Source: Holothuria scabra
Taxonomy: Eukaryota > Echinodermata > Holothuroidea > Aspidochirotida > Holothuriidae
Assembly: GCA_037179385.1 (NCBI GenBank)
Contig: CM074181.1
Coordinates: 53,255,486 to 53,319,485, forward strand
Reading direction: 5' to 3'
Length of the DNA: 64,000 nucleotides
Of this stretch, positions 24,130-36,284 are shown piece after piece. The number at the start of each line of letters is the position of its first letter. Positions within the stretch are counted from its first letter, which is position 1. Position numbers and translations under genes: made by a program. The notes beneath the pieces were generated by a model. It worked only from the letters and a program-made list of their open reading frames with translations, did not search any database and had not been told where the DNA came from.

Positions 24130-25205
24130 GCATGGAAGCCTGTTAAGTATGTAAGTACTATCAGAGGTAGTTCTTCCATGATCTTAGGCACGTGCTTGTG
24201 ACTGTAATGACCAATTGCCTAATCATTCAACCCTAAAAGGATGCAGTAGGGGAATTCCTGCGAGTGCCTAAGTTTGCTCGTAGAGTTCAATGGATACATT
24301 CCTGCGTCATGTGGATACACAAATGCTTTCTTTTTCAAAAGGTTGAAAGGTTGTCATGACCAGGTTAGATCTTGGGTTTTAAGTGCATGACCATTAAAAT
24401 GATGGAACAATTTAATGAAATGGCTCCAGAAGAAGGGTCTTCACTTGTTTACAATGATGTGCACATTAAGTTACTTTATGTACATGTCATCTTTGTCAAT
24501 GTCAGTAACCAGAGGAGGCAGTCAAATAACTTGCTCAAAGTTTGCCCCCCCCCCAATGAAATTTTAAGGTAACAAATCGGACAAAACCCGTTAAAGACAA
24601 AACCTTTTCGAACAAGGGCATACCTTGAACGTCATGCATGGATTTTAATTGTATATAATACACCAAAAGTGTCATTCCCGGAACACCATTTGCAGTGGGC
24701 AAGAATAGTTTTCTTTACTTCGGAATGCAGTTAACTTGGTTGGCTTGTTAGCAAACATAAAAGTTGTTTTCTCGATCAATGGTGGGATGCTATTGCTAAG
24801 TAGGTTTATGCGAACCGTGTTTGTGTGTGGGTGAGGACATCCACTCCAAAATCACAATCTAGTTTTGACACAAGATATCTAGGCCTATAAAAGGAAAAAC
24901 AAATATAGTGTCACTCAGTACAATGAATATGGCGATACTTCTTACCAAATGTTAAAAATGAGATAAAATCTTCAGTTGTTTATAAATATGTAAATACTGA
25001 GTTACCCTATGTACATGCAATTTTTGTCAATGTCAGAAAATTGATTATGAACGTGCTATCTTTCAACAGCCTGGACGCTTCTCAAAAAAAAAAAACAATA
25101 CGCCATTGAAGGTATGTTGTTCTCGTGACTGTAATGACCAATTTCCATGATCATTCACCCATAAAAAGGGTGCTTTAGGGGATTCCTGTGAGTCCTATTT
25201 GCCAG
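24130..25205. repeat. Local duplication C, copy 1
   Basis: It shares long landmarks with 26540-26970 and 28115-28830. These are CATGCATGGATTTTAATTGT, CTCGATCAATGGTGGGATGC, ACCGTGTTTGTGTGTGGGTG and GTGACTGTAATGACCAATT. The last also recurs inside this copy at about 25127. Non-coding. Confidence 0.75.
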
Positions 25206-25510
25206 AGGCGTCATCAAGAGGCCAGGGGTACGTGCCCCCCGTAAAAGTATGTGCCCCCATGGACCCCAGCTCGGTTTTGAGTTTTCAAAAAAAGAAAAAA
25301 GAAAAACGATATGTCTACTGTAGTCAGAGTGTGACTATGACCTTTCTTTAAAAGGTTCAGTCGATTCTTCTTTTGACAAGGAAAGGCAGAAATTTTCACG
25401 TTTTTGAAAACATCGCAAAAAACCTCGGAAATGCCGTTTCCGGCTGTCTGAGGGGTTGCGTTCTTTTCTTTTTTTTGAATTTTTTGCACCCTTCCGACTA
25501 CGCTAATTGA
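25206..25510. mobile_element. Possible decayed hAT-like fragment
   Basis: CAGAGGCGTCATCAAG with a following G/C-rich run, and CTACGCTAATTG near 25500, look like degraded CAGTGGCGTAG-type termini. No target duplication. The ORF over it has no family resemblance. Confidence 0.3.
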
Positions 25511-25584
25511 AGGTTACGCACAACACGGATAACCATTCAGTCAGGATTAGGCCTTCATTCTTCCTTCACAGAAACACAACAAAA

Positions 25585-26100
25585 TGTCCATGTCAACTGC
25601 CTTCTCTTTTTTCTCTCTAGTTTAGCTCCCCTCCTTAAAAATTTCAGCAGGATCCACTCTTGATAGTAGTTTCAATAGGTCAATAACCAATGAAATCTTA
25701 TTTGGAGTTGCCCTGGAAGTAATTTTTATACCAGTGTAAAGACACTAGATTTACAACTTCCATGCCTCACAAACACGCTTAAACCCAGGCGCTTCTGGGG
25801 GCGAAGTTCCCGGACCACAACGGAGCCTCACATTGAAATGCCCATCAACTTTTTCTCTATAGTTCATCTCCCTTTTTTCAAAATGTCAGCCGAATCCACT
25901 CTCCCCCGTAGTAGTTGAATTACTTTTTTTTACCAACAGACTTACTTGAAGTTACCCTGGAGGTAATTTTTAGATCAGTGTTAAGTCAATAGAATTACTT
26001 TAGATACGACTATAACACCTCACAAACAAGCTAAAACCCAGGACTTTGCCCCTGGACCCCACAAAGGGCCCGAAGGCGAGCCCCTGGACCCCACCCGTCT
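25585..26100. repeat. Two tandem ~260-bp units
   Basis: The unit at 25585-25845 and the next at 25846-26100 share in order: CTCTCTAGTTTAGCTCCC / CTCTATAGTTCATCTCCC, (A/G)ATCCACTCT, GGA(A/G)GTAATTTTTA, CCTCACAAACA and CTTAAACCCAGGCGC / CTAAAACCCAGGACT. Non-coding. Confidence 0.8.
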
Positions 26101-26124
26101 TTTGGTCGGTCAATTTTCATACCA

Positions 26125-27255
26125 CGTGTTTTTATTGTTATGTGCAACAACAGCAACCTTATCGAAATAGTAGAGCTTATAGGCCTTCTTTCGGCTGGTC
26201 TTTCGGCACCAGTAAGAAAAAAATTCTTTCAAAGCTTCGCCATAGCAGAAACTATTTTTGGGCGGTCATAGGACGATTTTCATGTTTTAGATTAACTGAA
26301 AACATATTGACACAGTATTACCCAAAATTACCATCAATAAAGTCGGCGACGTAACCATGTTTAAATTGTATTGGTTATCCAATACCAGTGTATTAACATT
26401 TTCCAAGTTCTGTCATAATGCTAATAGAGTGGAGTCCAGCTTGTTGGTTGTTCTAGCACTTCCAGAATAAAACAAACAACTGAAGAGATTTTATCATTAA
26501 ATAGCACCACAATTTTAGTTGTCACTTTAAACACAGGATCTCACCCTGGTCATGACAGCTTTTCAATCTTTTGAAAAAGGAAATATTTGCCTATGCGTGA
26601 CGCATGCATGCATGCATTGGACTGTATTTGCCTAGATATCAAGAAAGGTAACACTTTTGACATCCAAGAAGATCCACATCAGTGGATAACTCCACTCAAT
26701 AAAAGAAAGAAACGCCCTTGAGGTGGTGCATTTTATGCGTCCGGATGTCAGATTTCGTCGCTCTTAAGCTAGAAAGAATGTTTTTTTTAACCGTGATATG
26801 TACCGATCAAGCTTAGTACCTTTTAGGAATGTATCATATTTGACACTTTTAAGCTAGAAAGTATGCATTACCTATCGTACGAATTGGGTTCTGGCATGCT
26901 GTTCTCGTGACTGTAAAGACCAATTGCAATGATCATTCAACCATACAAAGCATGCAATAGGGGAATTTCTTTTTTATATATACCTCATGTAATTACTGTC
27001 ATGTACAACAACAGCAACCATATCGAAATAGTAGAGTTAATAGGCCTTCTTTTGGCAGGTTCTTTTTGGCACAAGTAAGAAAAAAAATCTTTTAATGCTT
27101 GATCATTGTAGAAACTATTTTCGGGTGATCTTAGGACGATTCCAATATTTCAGATAAATTGAACGGCGTGTTGAATTCCCACTTGTTCTGTCAACACGTA
27201 TTGACAGAGTAGTGGCCTACTCAAAAATATCGTCAATACAGTCCTGATGTAGTAA
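26125..27255. repeat. Direct duplicate of a ~230-bp segment (26125-26355 and 26985-27255)
   Basis: Both copies contain CAACAACAGCAACC, TATCGAAATAGTAGAG, TAGGCCTTCTTT, AGAAACTATTTT and a TCAATA(A/C)AGTC end. The sequence between them includes the GTGACTGTAAAGACCAATT landmark of duplication C. Confidence 0.75.
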
Positions 27256-27483
27256 CGTAACCGATTTTTTTAAACTTAATTCCTTTTTTTTTCAAAACCA
27301 GTGAATTAATATATATTGAATTAGGTCCGGTCAAAATGCCAATAGAGTGGAGTCCAGGCTCTTGAGTGTTTTTAGTACAAACTTTTGAATCAATATTGCT
27401 GAAGTTTATTACAAGGCTTCACTGAGATAACGATCTGCGACTTACAACGAAATGGCCAAATGGCCAACAACGTCCGATATAGA

Positions 27484-27510
27484 TGATGATGATGATGATG
27501 ATGATGAAGT
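27484..27510. repeat. (GAT)n microsatellite
   Basis: About nine GAT units. Confidence 0.9.
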
Positions 27511-27629
27511 GACAAAAATGGCAGGAACAGGGTTACTAAGTATGAACATTATTTTAAACAGCTGAAGATCCTTGGTCTTGAGCCATTTTATCATGGAATC
27601 GTAGGAACATCTTAGTCGTCACTTTAAAC

Positions 27630-28830
27630 ACAAGATCTCACCTTGGTCATGAAAACTTTTCAACCTTTTCAAAAAAGTATTTGTGTATCCACTTGACGTA
27701 TGAATGCATGCATTGAAATCTATTTACCTAGTTGTAAAAAACGTAGCAGTTTTGACATTCCAGAAACATCATGTCAGCACGAACTGGCGAAGCCATACGC
27801 TTTTTTTCAATTCAATTGGAAAACAGGCAGTCTTTATATGTAAAGGTACCAGTGGAATAGTATACTCCAGTTTAACGTAGTTTGGATAAGTTTCCACCAG
27901 AGGAGATATAATCAGACAATCTGAAAAGACGGATAAAAATACGGATAGCCACTTCGTCGAAATGTTTGCAAAAAGTCTGTTCTCAAGGAAAATATCACCC
28001 ACAGTGGCGTAACAAGTTGATGCAAGGGGAAAGGCCCCCCCCCCCAGTCAAATGCATTGCCTACCGTTTGCCCCCTGTGCAACGAAAGTGAAATGTAAGA
28101 AATAAATGGGCAAAAGGTGTTAAAAAAGGAGCTTTACAAAACATACCTTGAAAGTCATGCATGGATTTTAATTGTATAAAACAGGCCAAAAGTTTCATTC
28201 CCGTCGATGGATCTGAGAGGCAGTTTTTCGTCAAAATTTTCCCAGGACTCTACGCCAGATTACGGACCAACGATAGTAACGGTGGCGCTTTTCATAGATG
28301 TTGTCATATTTCTGCTTGTCCCACCACCACTCACGACTTTGCCTCATCTGCCTTTCGAAATGAAGAAGTCTGGTTACGCCACTGATTATTCTTTAGTGTC
28401 TTAAGTTTAAATTATTGATCAAAGTTCAACTTAAATTATCACCGCTGTGTTTCCATATGTTAAGCATGTTATTTTTAACTCGCCCAAAGTAACTCATCGT
28501 CGTTCCATTGTACACCACTGGAGTGGACAAGAAAAGTTACCCTTGCTTCGGAATGACAGTAAATTAAGTTCAGTTGGCTTGTGAGAAAACATACTGATTG
28601 TTTCCTCGATCAATGGTGGGATGCTATTGCCCAAAATAAAATTTGGTACCTACTTTTCAAAAGTCTGCTAAAGAAATAGGTTTTGCGGACCGTGTTTGTG
28701 TGTGGGTGGGCACATCCACTCCAAAATTTATCGCAACCTAATTTTGACATCGGATATCTATATAAGGAAAAACAAATATGGCATCACTCAGTAGTCTACA
28801 ACAAATATGGCGATACTTCTAGCAAATATG
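27630..28830. repeat. Local duplication C, copy 2
   Basis: It matches 24590-24970 in the same orientation. Extra sequence lies between about 28200 and 28500, where a CAGTGGCGTAAC-type element end lies. Part of 27640-27740 matches 26540-26640 (GATCTCACC(C/T)TGGTCATGA landmark). Confidence 0.7.
28002..28384. mobile_element. Short element with CAGTGGCGTAAC termini
   Basis: The left end is CAGTGGCGTAACAAG and the right end GGTTACGCCACTG. The flanking 8-mers atcaccca and attattct do not match, so the two ends may belong to different insertions or to a rearranged copy. A C-rich run follows the left end, as in its relatives. Confidence 0.5.
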
Positions 28831-29159
28831 CTTATAATAAGATAAAAATATATATTGACCTCTCTCTCCTTCCATACAACGACTTGCATGTTTTTTTTTA
28901 AGTCGCCGAGACGTGTATTCTAACAGCAACACGACCCATTTACGTCAAGAAAAGTTATTTGTTTCTCTCAATGACTTCAATGGCACTCTTTAGGGTTTCA
29001 TCTCTTTAATTGTAGAACTTTGTGTATCTTTGTCTTTCATTACAAATGCGCTTTCTTGAAAGTGGATATGTGAAGCAGTTCATTCTAACAGAGGTAGTTG
29101 ACCCTAGTTCCCCTTTCCTACGTAAAATCTTTTTGTCATCAATTACTAATTAGACTTAC

Positions 29160-29703
29160 TTCTACGTCTTGAACATTTATCTCCTTCACTAATCCTTCGA
29201 TACTTTTACGATCACAGTCCTCCACGTCCTTTGTTGTGTACATTATTCCCTGATTCTTTTTCAGACTTATTCTATCTTTCAAGGAATCAATATATTTTAG
29301 AGTCGTTATCACTCATTGCGACGACACTGGTGAGCGTAAATAATCACGAACAGATGTCGAGTCGGGTTTTAAACCTACTTTACTTCGGATGTGTGGCTCT
29401 TCTTCCATAAATGTCAGCGCTGTCGTAAAGTCAATGATCAACTTAAATAAGATTGAAGTGTCAAAACCCCTTTTCGTTATTTTATCCTTAACGTTTTTTA
29501 TGCGGTTTCTGCATCCTTTAGTTGTATCTTTCCGTGTGTAGACAACTTTCATCAACTTAAGGTCAAGTTTTTTATTATTCTTCCAAAAGGGAATATTTTG
29601 CTTACAATTGTTTATTTCTATCCCATACATGTACGGGCGACGCTTTTCATATCGAACAAAACTACCTTTTAGTTTGTTTCTCCAGAAAGAATAGTTGAGT
29701 TTA
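29160..29703 (-). pseudogene. Unrecognised coding fragment with one in-frame stop
   Basis: One minus-strand frame stays open for about 175 codons except for a single TGA at about 29315. It reads through RYEKRRPYMYGIEINN, CRNRIKNVKDKITKRGFDTS, FTTALTFMEEEPHIRSK and, after the stop, LKYIDSLKDRISLKKNQG. The codons have the look of real protein, but I recognise no family. A consensus donor GTAAGT follows the GAA codon ending NVQDVE at about 29165. This would fit an exon of a multi-exon gene or of an element. Whether the TGA is genuine decides gene versus pseudogene. Confidence 0.4.
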
Positions 29704-30456
29704 AGGTATCAATCATATTCTTTATATTGTTTCCTGTAAAAAAAAAACATTTTTTAAAGTCACCTGAATTTTTTAGTGTGTTAAAGTCACACTGGTTTTT
29801 TAAACAAATGGCATGATATGTTAACACTGTTCCTCCTTTTCTTTCTTATCGATCTTCTCTTCTCCAAGACAGTATCCCATTTTCCGTTCATTAGCCGTTT
29901 CCTCTTTCCGTGTATTTATTTCCCTGTTAGGGCTCCTTCCAGGATTGTCTGCCTGTCCACAGGAACACATTCATTATTGGTAGTTTTGTTTCCTGTTGTA
30001 AAACACCCTCCCTGAGTTGTCTGAAAAGATGTTTCCATGTAATATGTGAAAATAAATCCCTTAAACATGTAAACAGAAGAAATCACCATAACTCCATACT
30101 ACAACAACTGGTGAACAAGAGATTCATTATTATTCCTCTCCAATCCTTCCTTAGCTTCTAATCCCTTTTCCCCTAAACATAATATCATGTATGGGCTTAC
30201 AATAAAATCAGTTTAACCTTCACAAGGTACTTTTTTTCTCAGTGATGTTTCTTTCGACTATGTATAAGCAAGTCAACTTCGGTTGAGTGTAAGGCAGTGA
30301 TATCCATGCGTTAAGGTTATGCCAAGTTATATTTTAGTAATAAGTTTAATTCAGCTCAGTTCACATAAGTTTAGGTTATTAGCCTGCACCGTAAGTCGGC
30401 TCATGGGAGCTTCTTTTCTACTAGTTCATTTTTTGTGACCAGAGGGTCCTTAAGTA

Positions 30457-31098
30457 TGGTGGCGTAGCAAGAACTGTTTTCAGGTAGGGCGCAAGCACTA
30501 GACTTTTTCCAAAAGTGTGAACATCACTGTATGGAGAAAGCCTTTTGGCGATACCAAAAGCTACCCGAAATTTTTGCATTTTGTAAAACAATTGTCTGAA
30601 AATATGGAACTTTTATAGCAAAAACTTTGGGTTTCTTGTAAGAAAATTGGAAACATTTGGAGAACATTAAGGAATTTGCCCGTTGTTGTTGCAAAATCCT
30701 AGATTGCATTTCGACTGAAGATCGTTGTTGAATCATGTGCATGCGGATTGACACTCTCACACCAAGCTTAAAATGCTTGAAGAAAGTTTTTCAAAAAGGT
30801 TTGACCCTCACATTATATCTGGATTTGAAGGATGTTACTTGATGACCTGGTGTCACATAATATGGGAATTTTCCGAATTTGATCTACAAATATTTGAAAA
30901 TAAAGAGCTTATTTAGGAGAAAATTCTCATTATTTTAAGGAATTTGGATGATTTATAAAAGAACATTTGGGAAAATAGCACTATACTTGACTGATGTCAC
31001 TCAAGTTGGTTTCCCATACTACCAAGGCAGATTATTTCATTTTTTTTTTTTTTTATTTTGTTTCAATTTTTGAATGCCCTCCCCCAGTTACGCCGCTG
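30457..31098. mobile_element. hAT-like MITE with degenerate 8-bp target duplication
   Basis: The left end TGGTGGCGTAGC is a CAGTGGCGTAGC terminus after two transitions. The right end is GTTACGCCGCTG. The flanks cttaagta and ctgaaata agree at six of eight bases. The 642-bp interior has no transposase, and the ORF on the minus strand is incidental. Confidence 0.65.
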
Positions 31099-31566
31099 CT
31101 GAAATAAAACTTGGTGAGTTAAAAATATGCAAAACGTAAAGTTCAAGGAGTGCTTTAAACCTCCTGCCACTTTTTATGTCACCTTAGTCCTTAAGTTGGA
31201 CGGGTATTTTCAAACTGATATTTACAGAAGGCACATCTCCTTTTGCGAACTTTCGGAAGTGATTCCTTACTAGAAAATGTGTTGCAGAATAGTTATTTCA
31301 GTTTCTTTTTCCAAGGGTTACGTTTTTACTGCTATTTGAATCTTCTTCATTTGTTACGTGCAAGAAATGTTACAATTATTTGTCTGAGAGGCTGTAGTTT
31401 GCTTTTGTTAGACGACTTTAAAAGACTTTGTTTGCTTTCTTCATTACTGTTTTCATTCAGCTTTTCATCGCCGTTGAATGATATGTTAATTGATTAGTGT
31501 TGAGACCTATGCATGTACGCAGTATTGATATTGTTTAAGCCTTCCGGACTGACGATGGGCCTGCCT

Positions 31567-31848
31567 TCAAGTCGACGGTGTGAATGAGGCTCTCCTCCTG
31601 ACATCCTGACACTCTGGGCAAACCATTTCGAGGATATAGGTGTTCTCTTTAGGGCAATCTTTTGACAGGACTTCTCCTTTATGCAATAGGAGCAGGGAGT
31701 TCAGTAGTTGCAACTCCTGGTTTGTCGCCCGTTTTCTGTTCCTGTACGGTATGTTCTCCACCTGTCTGAGACACCTCACCTCAGCCTCTACTCCTGTAAA
31801 CAGCAAGGAACTCCATATCACCTTTAACCAGCCTCTAGATCTACCCAA
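31567..31848 (-). other. Unrecognised 93-codon ORF, doubtful
   Basis: The frame is GC-richer than its surroundings and reads, for example, NQELQLLNSLLLLHKGE and ILEMVCPECQDVRR. I see no known domain. The plus strand is also open over this stretch, so it may be chance or an element remnant. Confidence 0.2.
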
Positions 31849-32845
31849 CGATCACAGACGCCACCCTGAGGGACTAGTCAACCGGAGCATTGGCGAAGCT
31901 ACAGTGGGCATGGGGCAAAAATGAAAAATAGAAAAATCGGAAATTTGCCATTTGCGACAAAAGTCAACTACGATTTTCCCAACTCTGCATTCATGACATT
32001 CGGAATTTCCTCCTATAAAAAGCCCCATGTTCGTAATTTGTTCTTTCAAAAAGGCAAAATTTTCTGCGCACTTGCGTGCCGCAAATCGCAATTCCTAATG
32101 CAGTGGTTCTCGCTCATAAATCGGTTTGGTAAAATTTTTTGAGCTCTGGAAATGACAAAATCGGAAACATGTTACACCAGACCATGAAGTAACACAGGCT
32201 GCCACAGTCCTAGTTTTATTTATTTTCTTTCATAAAATTCCAAATTTTCTCCAATATACGCTCTTGACTTTTAAAATGAAGTCGGAGGGCATCAATTCGT
32301 ATAACCAACGTAACATTGTGTATCAACAAAGATCTCATGCTAGTCGTCGTGCAATCTCAGATTTGCCAATAGGAAATGCAGATTCTTCAGTAATCCTCAA
32401 CTTTCCAAAATTCATCACGGGAAGCCCAGATTTCAGAATTTTCTTCAAAACAAGCGTGATATTCTCATATATTCTTCTAAGGATAGCAAAAATTCTTCGT
32501 TATGCAATTAGGCTAGGCTATTTCCAGCGTATTTACTGAGGAGAGATATTATCTGTAAGTTGGCATGTTACTTCTTCTGCTTTACCTTTTTAATGCAGCA
32601 TCTAATGTTTGCCCCAAATGTCATAAATTGGGCCCATTACTTAGAAAAGTAGCCCTAAACTTGAATTCCAACTTGTACTGTTGCTAGGTCATGACAGAGT
32701 GAAATTAATTTGTAACCTTAATTGGTGTTAATTAACATGTTAATGTGAGTAGCGGATACTGTTAAAAATTGCTGAAGATTTACCGAACAAAATGTAAAGA
32801 GATACATAGAGGTTACAGCAAAATGCTGCCAGTTAGGTTTGAAAA
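31849..32845. other. Non-coding stretch with a possible element end
   Basis: CATTGGCGAAGCTACAG at about 31887 resembles a decayed CAGTGGCGTAGC left terminus followed by a G-rich run. No right end found and no gene. Confidence 0.35.
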
Positions 32846-32849
32846 ATTT

Positions 32850-33330
32850 CCAACAACTATTTTCTTTAGTCCATTAATACGACGTCAGTCAGAGATCATA
32901 AAAAAATAAGTCAAATACGAGCGACAAACGTGTTTAGTCAATTAAGACCCCACTCTGACTAATTTGTGTTTACAGTGCTCCAATTTAACAGTTAAACAAG
33001 GTGATATCTCCGTCGTTTGACACATACGTCTCAGCATTTTTCATACATGCCATACATAACATTCAATCCGTATATGCCACTAGCAACAGATTTAGAACCC
33101 ACGAAAGACTTGTTTCTGTATCAACTTGATTCTTCCTTGTATTCGATAACAACACATTAGATATTTTTTCTTCTTAAACTCGTGATAATAGTCAATGACG
33201 GTGTGTAAAACAAAAATAAGATCTGAAGTTGAGTTATTGCTTCTTTCCCTTTGTTAATCGGTTTTAAAATCACCATTGTCCAGCTTGAAGCAACAGTACT
33301 TGTGGATAGGATGGTAGGCTATGTTGAAAA
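32850..33330 (-). pseudogene. Fossil LINE reverse transcriptase
   Basis: The minus strand reads SDLIFVLHTVIDYYHEFKKK at about 33228-33165, the RT fingers/palm block in which xIFVLHxxID precedes the first catalytic Asp segment. Further on, about 33150-33060 gives a decayed KAFDxVxxxxLWxKL(L)xxGI region ending WHIRIECY. The stretch near 32960-32895 gives RLSLVFDLFFYDL, aligning with the family's LSPxLFxLFINDL after GVRQGD. Several stops and frameshifts intervene. It is a dead fragment of a non-LTR retrotransposon; the clade is not determined. Confidence 0.65.
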
Positions 33331-33582
33331 ACTTCATAATAACATGAGTTTAATGGTTTTGGCTGTATTTCGTTCAAAGTCATATCCAGCCCTGGGGGTT
33401 TGTTATTTTTTACTTTTTAAATTAACTTGCACTGTGATGGGTTTTTTTTTTTATTCTTCTTTCAAAATCCTCTACTGAATTGAATGGTGAACTATCCCGA
33501 CTGTCGGTGTCACTATAACAGAGCCTTTCAAAATGATTAACAAGCGACTGTGTTGGGATCATATAACACAAGCTATTTGCAC

Positions 33583-35337
33583 CAGTGGCGTAGCCAGGAT
33601 GGAATTTTTGGGGGGCCTATGTAACAAGTGGGGGGGGCCTGGTACCTCCGAGGGTCAGGCGCGGTAAGACTATCTAAGCAGAGCGCCTCCATCAGTTGGC
33701 GCGGAGCGTACAAGAAAATATTGGGTTTTACAAACCCTCCAGATGGCTGGAAACGTCACTTCCCACGTGTTTTAAGCTGCATGTACCGACCCTTGAAATA
33801 CGAATCTCATGTCTGCCATTTCGCAAAAAGTGTGATTAAAAAATCAATCCATGAAACATGATAACACATACACTTTTTAGGGACCCAAAATCTGGGCATT
33901 TCTGATCTGTGCCATGGCCTGGGGGATGAGACTAAAGGGAACAGGTATCTCCCTTTCTCTTGGGAAAAATTGTGAACTTCAGGAGAACATAGATTGCAAA
34001 TGCGGCAATATTTGAATAGATTTCAGCTTCAATAGGCAAACCAAAATTAATTGTGTCCCCCTCTGAAAAACTTTCTTTGCGTTAGATTTGCTAGATGCAA
34101 AATGGTGCTATGTTTGGCAAAACTTTGAACTGATCATAGGCCTGCGTTTTAGGATTTTCCTATTTGGAGAGCATGAAAATTTTCAAAATACTCATTTTTA
34201 GTCTTTGTAGAGATTTTTTAAGTGACATAAATACTACCATAGAAACAATGTTTTCAGGTTTTCAGTGGTGTTTAGATGCAAAATGGTGCAGTATTTGTTC
34301 AGTCATCGGTACATTACGTAGTCAAAATTAAATTACTACGAGAAAATCTCTCAAAATATTTAAACCGCAAAGAAGAAGTATGGATCATGCGGGAAACACA
34401 TGAGTTGCGGACCTTGTGGACGTTTTACAAATCCGCCGGGACGAAAAATCGTTTTACAGTGGCACTTGTCATGGGCAGTAGTGAGGCACGACACAGGCCT
34501 ACTTGTTATGGATAGAAGGGATGAATTATTCGAAGGCAGAACCTTACCCTTAACGCATATTTTGTGTATGATAAAGTATGGGAATGGTCGTGTAAGAATG
34601 GTCTCCAGTGTATGGTTGCCTTGTTTTCAGTAAATCAACCAGCCATTCGAAAGGCAGAAAGGGTCTTAACCTGACGAAGTCAAATTCGAGTTTGCCGTCG
34701 AAACGTTCGTTTGATCTTCGAAGTGTAATGCAATAAACGACAGTGCAGATTATATACGGTATCTAATTTAGAGAAAGTAATCATTTTGTAGTTATTACTT
34801 GATTTCATACGTGCACACAAAATGTGTTTTACACACATTCATGCATGTTTTCTAAAAGTCAGCCATTCGTCACCCCAGACTACAGTTTCAGTATACATAT
34901 ATCAGAACTCTCAATTGGTACAGCTCTTTGATTGACATTACATTCCAACAATGCATCATAGCTAAATTACACAGCATGGGCACTGAGAGTGTCTTGTTTA
35001 CACATTATGGACTTGTATGGCCACTGGGACAAGCCATGAAGCAATAAACTAGGATTGTGTCTGGATAAAAATGAGTTTTAGATAAATGTGGGAGGGGCTA
35101 GAAGTAAGTAGGTTGGGAGAATTGGAACTGTTTGGGATGATGAAAATATGTCTTTAATTGTTACACATGTTATTTATTTACTCTTTTTGAAGGAAATACT
35201 TCAAAGTGTATTTCCGTTCAAATATGTTATTTTTTCTCAATTACTTTATCAGGAGGCAAACAAATCTGGGGGGGGGGGGGCTGAAGAAAATCTGGGGGCC
35301 TAGGCCCAACAGCCTCCACCCCGTGGCTACGCCACTG
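33583..35337. mobile_element. Complete non-autonomous hAT element, 1755 bp
   Basis: Perfect 14-bp inverted ends: CAGTGGCGTAGCCA on the left, TGGCTACGCCACTG on the right. It is flanked by a perfect 8-bp target duplication ATTTGCAC (33575-33582 and 35338-35345), the size made by hAT transposases. The interior carries the shared subterminal GCGGAGCGCC motif (33670-33712), several short non-matching ORFs and a hammerhead-like tail at 34671-34705. No transposase remains. Decayed relatives occur at 10028-10215 and 11165-11305. Confidence 0.93.
34671..34705 (+). ncRNA. Hammerhead-like CTGACGA...GTCGAAAC motif inside the hAT
   Basis: CTGACGA fits the CUGANGA core. A long stem-forming stretch follows (AAGTCAAATTCG / AGTTTGCCGTC), then GAAAC. 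An AATAAA lies about 25 bp downstream of the motif. This is the layout of a Penelope-like 3' tail. Folding was not computed. Confidence 0.35.
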
Positions 35338-35548
35338 ATTTGCACACTCTGTTCATAGTGGTCCAATAATGCCTAGAATTGGAACTACGCATTTGTCTTA
35401 GTTAAAGGTACAAATAACCGAAATATTCTTCCTTCGCATTTTCAAGGTACTTTTACACAGTTACACTGTTACAGTTGCAACTCCCTGTTTAGAATCATGG
35501 AGTTGCAACTCCCTGCTGAAAGCCTGAATTAGAGTCAGGGTCACACCG

Positions 35549-35791
35549 CCACCACTACTAAACACTCTCCGTCGTAGACAATTTGCATAAATCTTGGACA
35601 CTTCTCTGGTAGTCTTGGTGGGGTGACCCAGGCTAAGACGCACCTACTATATCTGACTACGATCCAACATGTTTAATCGGGCCAACGGCTAACGACCCGA
35701 CGATGCCGTAGTCTTTGAAGTGTTCACACCTCCGAGACCCCAGCCGACGCGGTGGGTGGTCGTCGTGGTGTAGTGGTGGCGTGACCCGGGC
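35549..35791. repeat. Inverted repeat GGGTCAC..CCACCACTAC
   Basis: GGGTCACACCGCCACCACTA at the left is repeated in inverted form (GTAGTGGTGGCGTGACCC) about 200 bp later. The GC-rich sequence between shows no ORF. It may be a small foldback element. Confidence 0.55.
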
Positions 35792-36284
35792 TTAAACAAA
35801 CCTTACTTTGTTCGGACCTAAGTTGATTTTTTCATCCCCTCTTAAATTGACCATAGTGATATTTCATCGATTTACAACTTCTATTAAACCTACACGGTGT
35901 CTTTTCGTAGCCCCGTTTAGGGCTCGTAACTACATATTTAGCAGCAATTCCAACCGTATCCGAAGTCTCAATATGTACATTCTGCAGTGAAGAAACTATA
36001 AGCCTTCCATTGATTTCATTTTGGGAGGTGTTTGTTAAGGGCACGTAATCAAAAAAAAAAAAAAAAAAGACGTAAAACTATATCGCTAAATTTAGCAGTA
36101 CGTAATTAATTCATTAAATAATCCCTGTTGTCATTCTTCCACATTTTTTTTGAAACTTTTCTTTCACTTTCTTTTCTTTGTTTCATTTCTTTGTTCACCG
36201 ATGTAACATGGACCAATCATGTCACTGTGCTTTATTTGTTTCGATTTGTGTAAATGGTTGTTATAATGTTGGGTAGAGCCTCAG

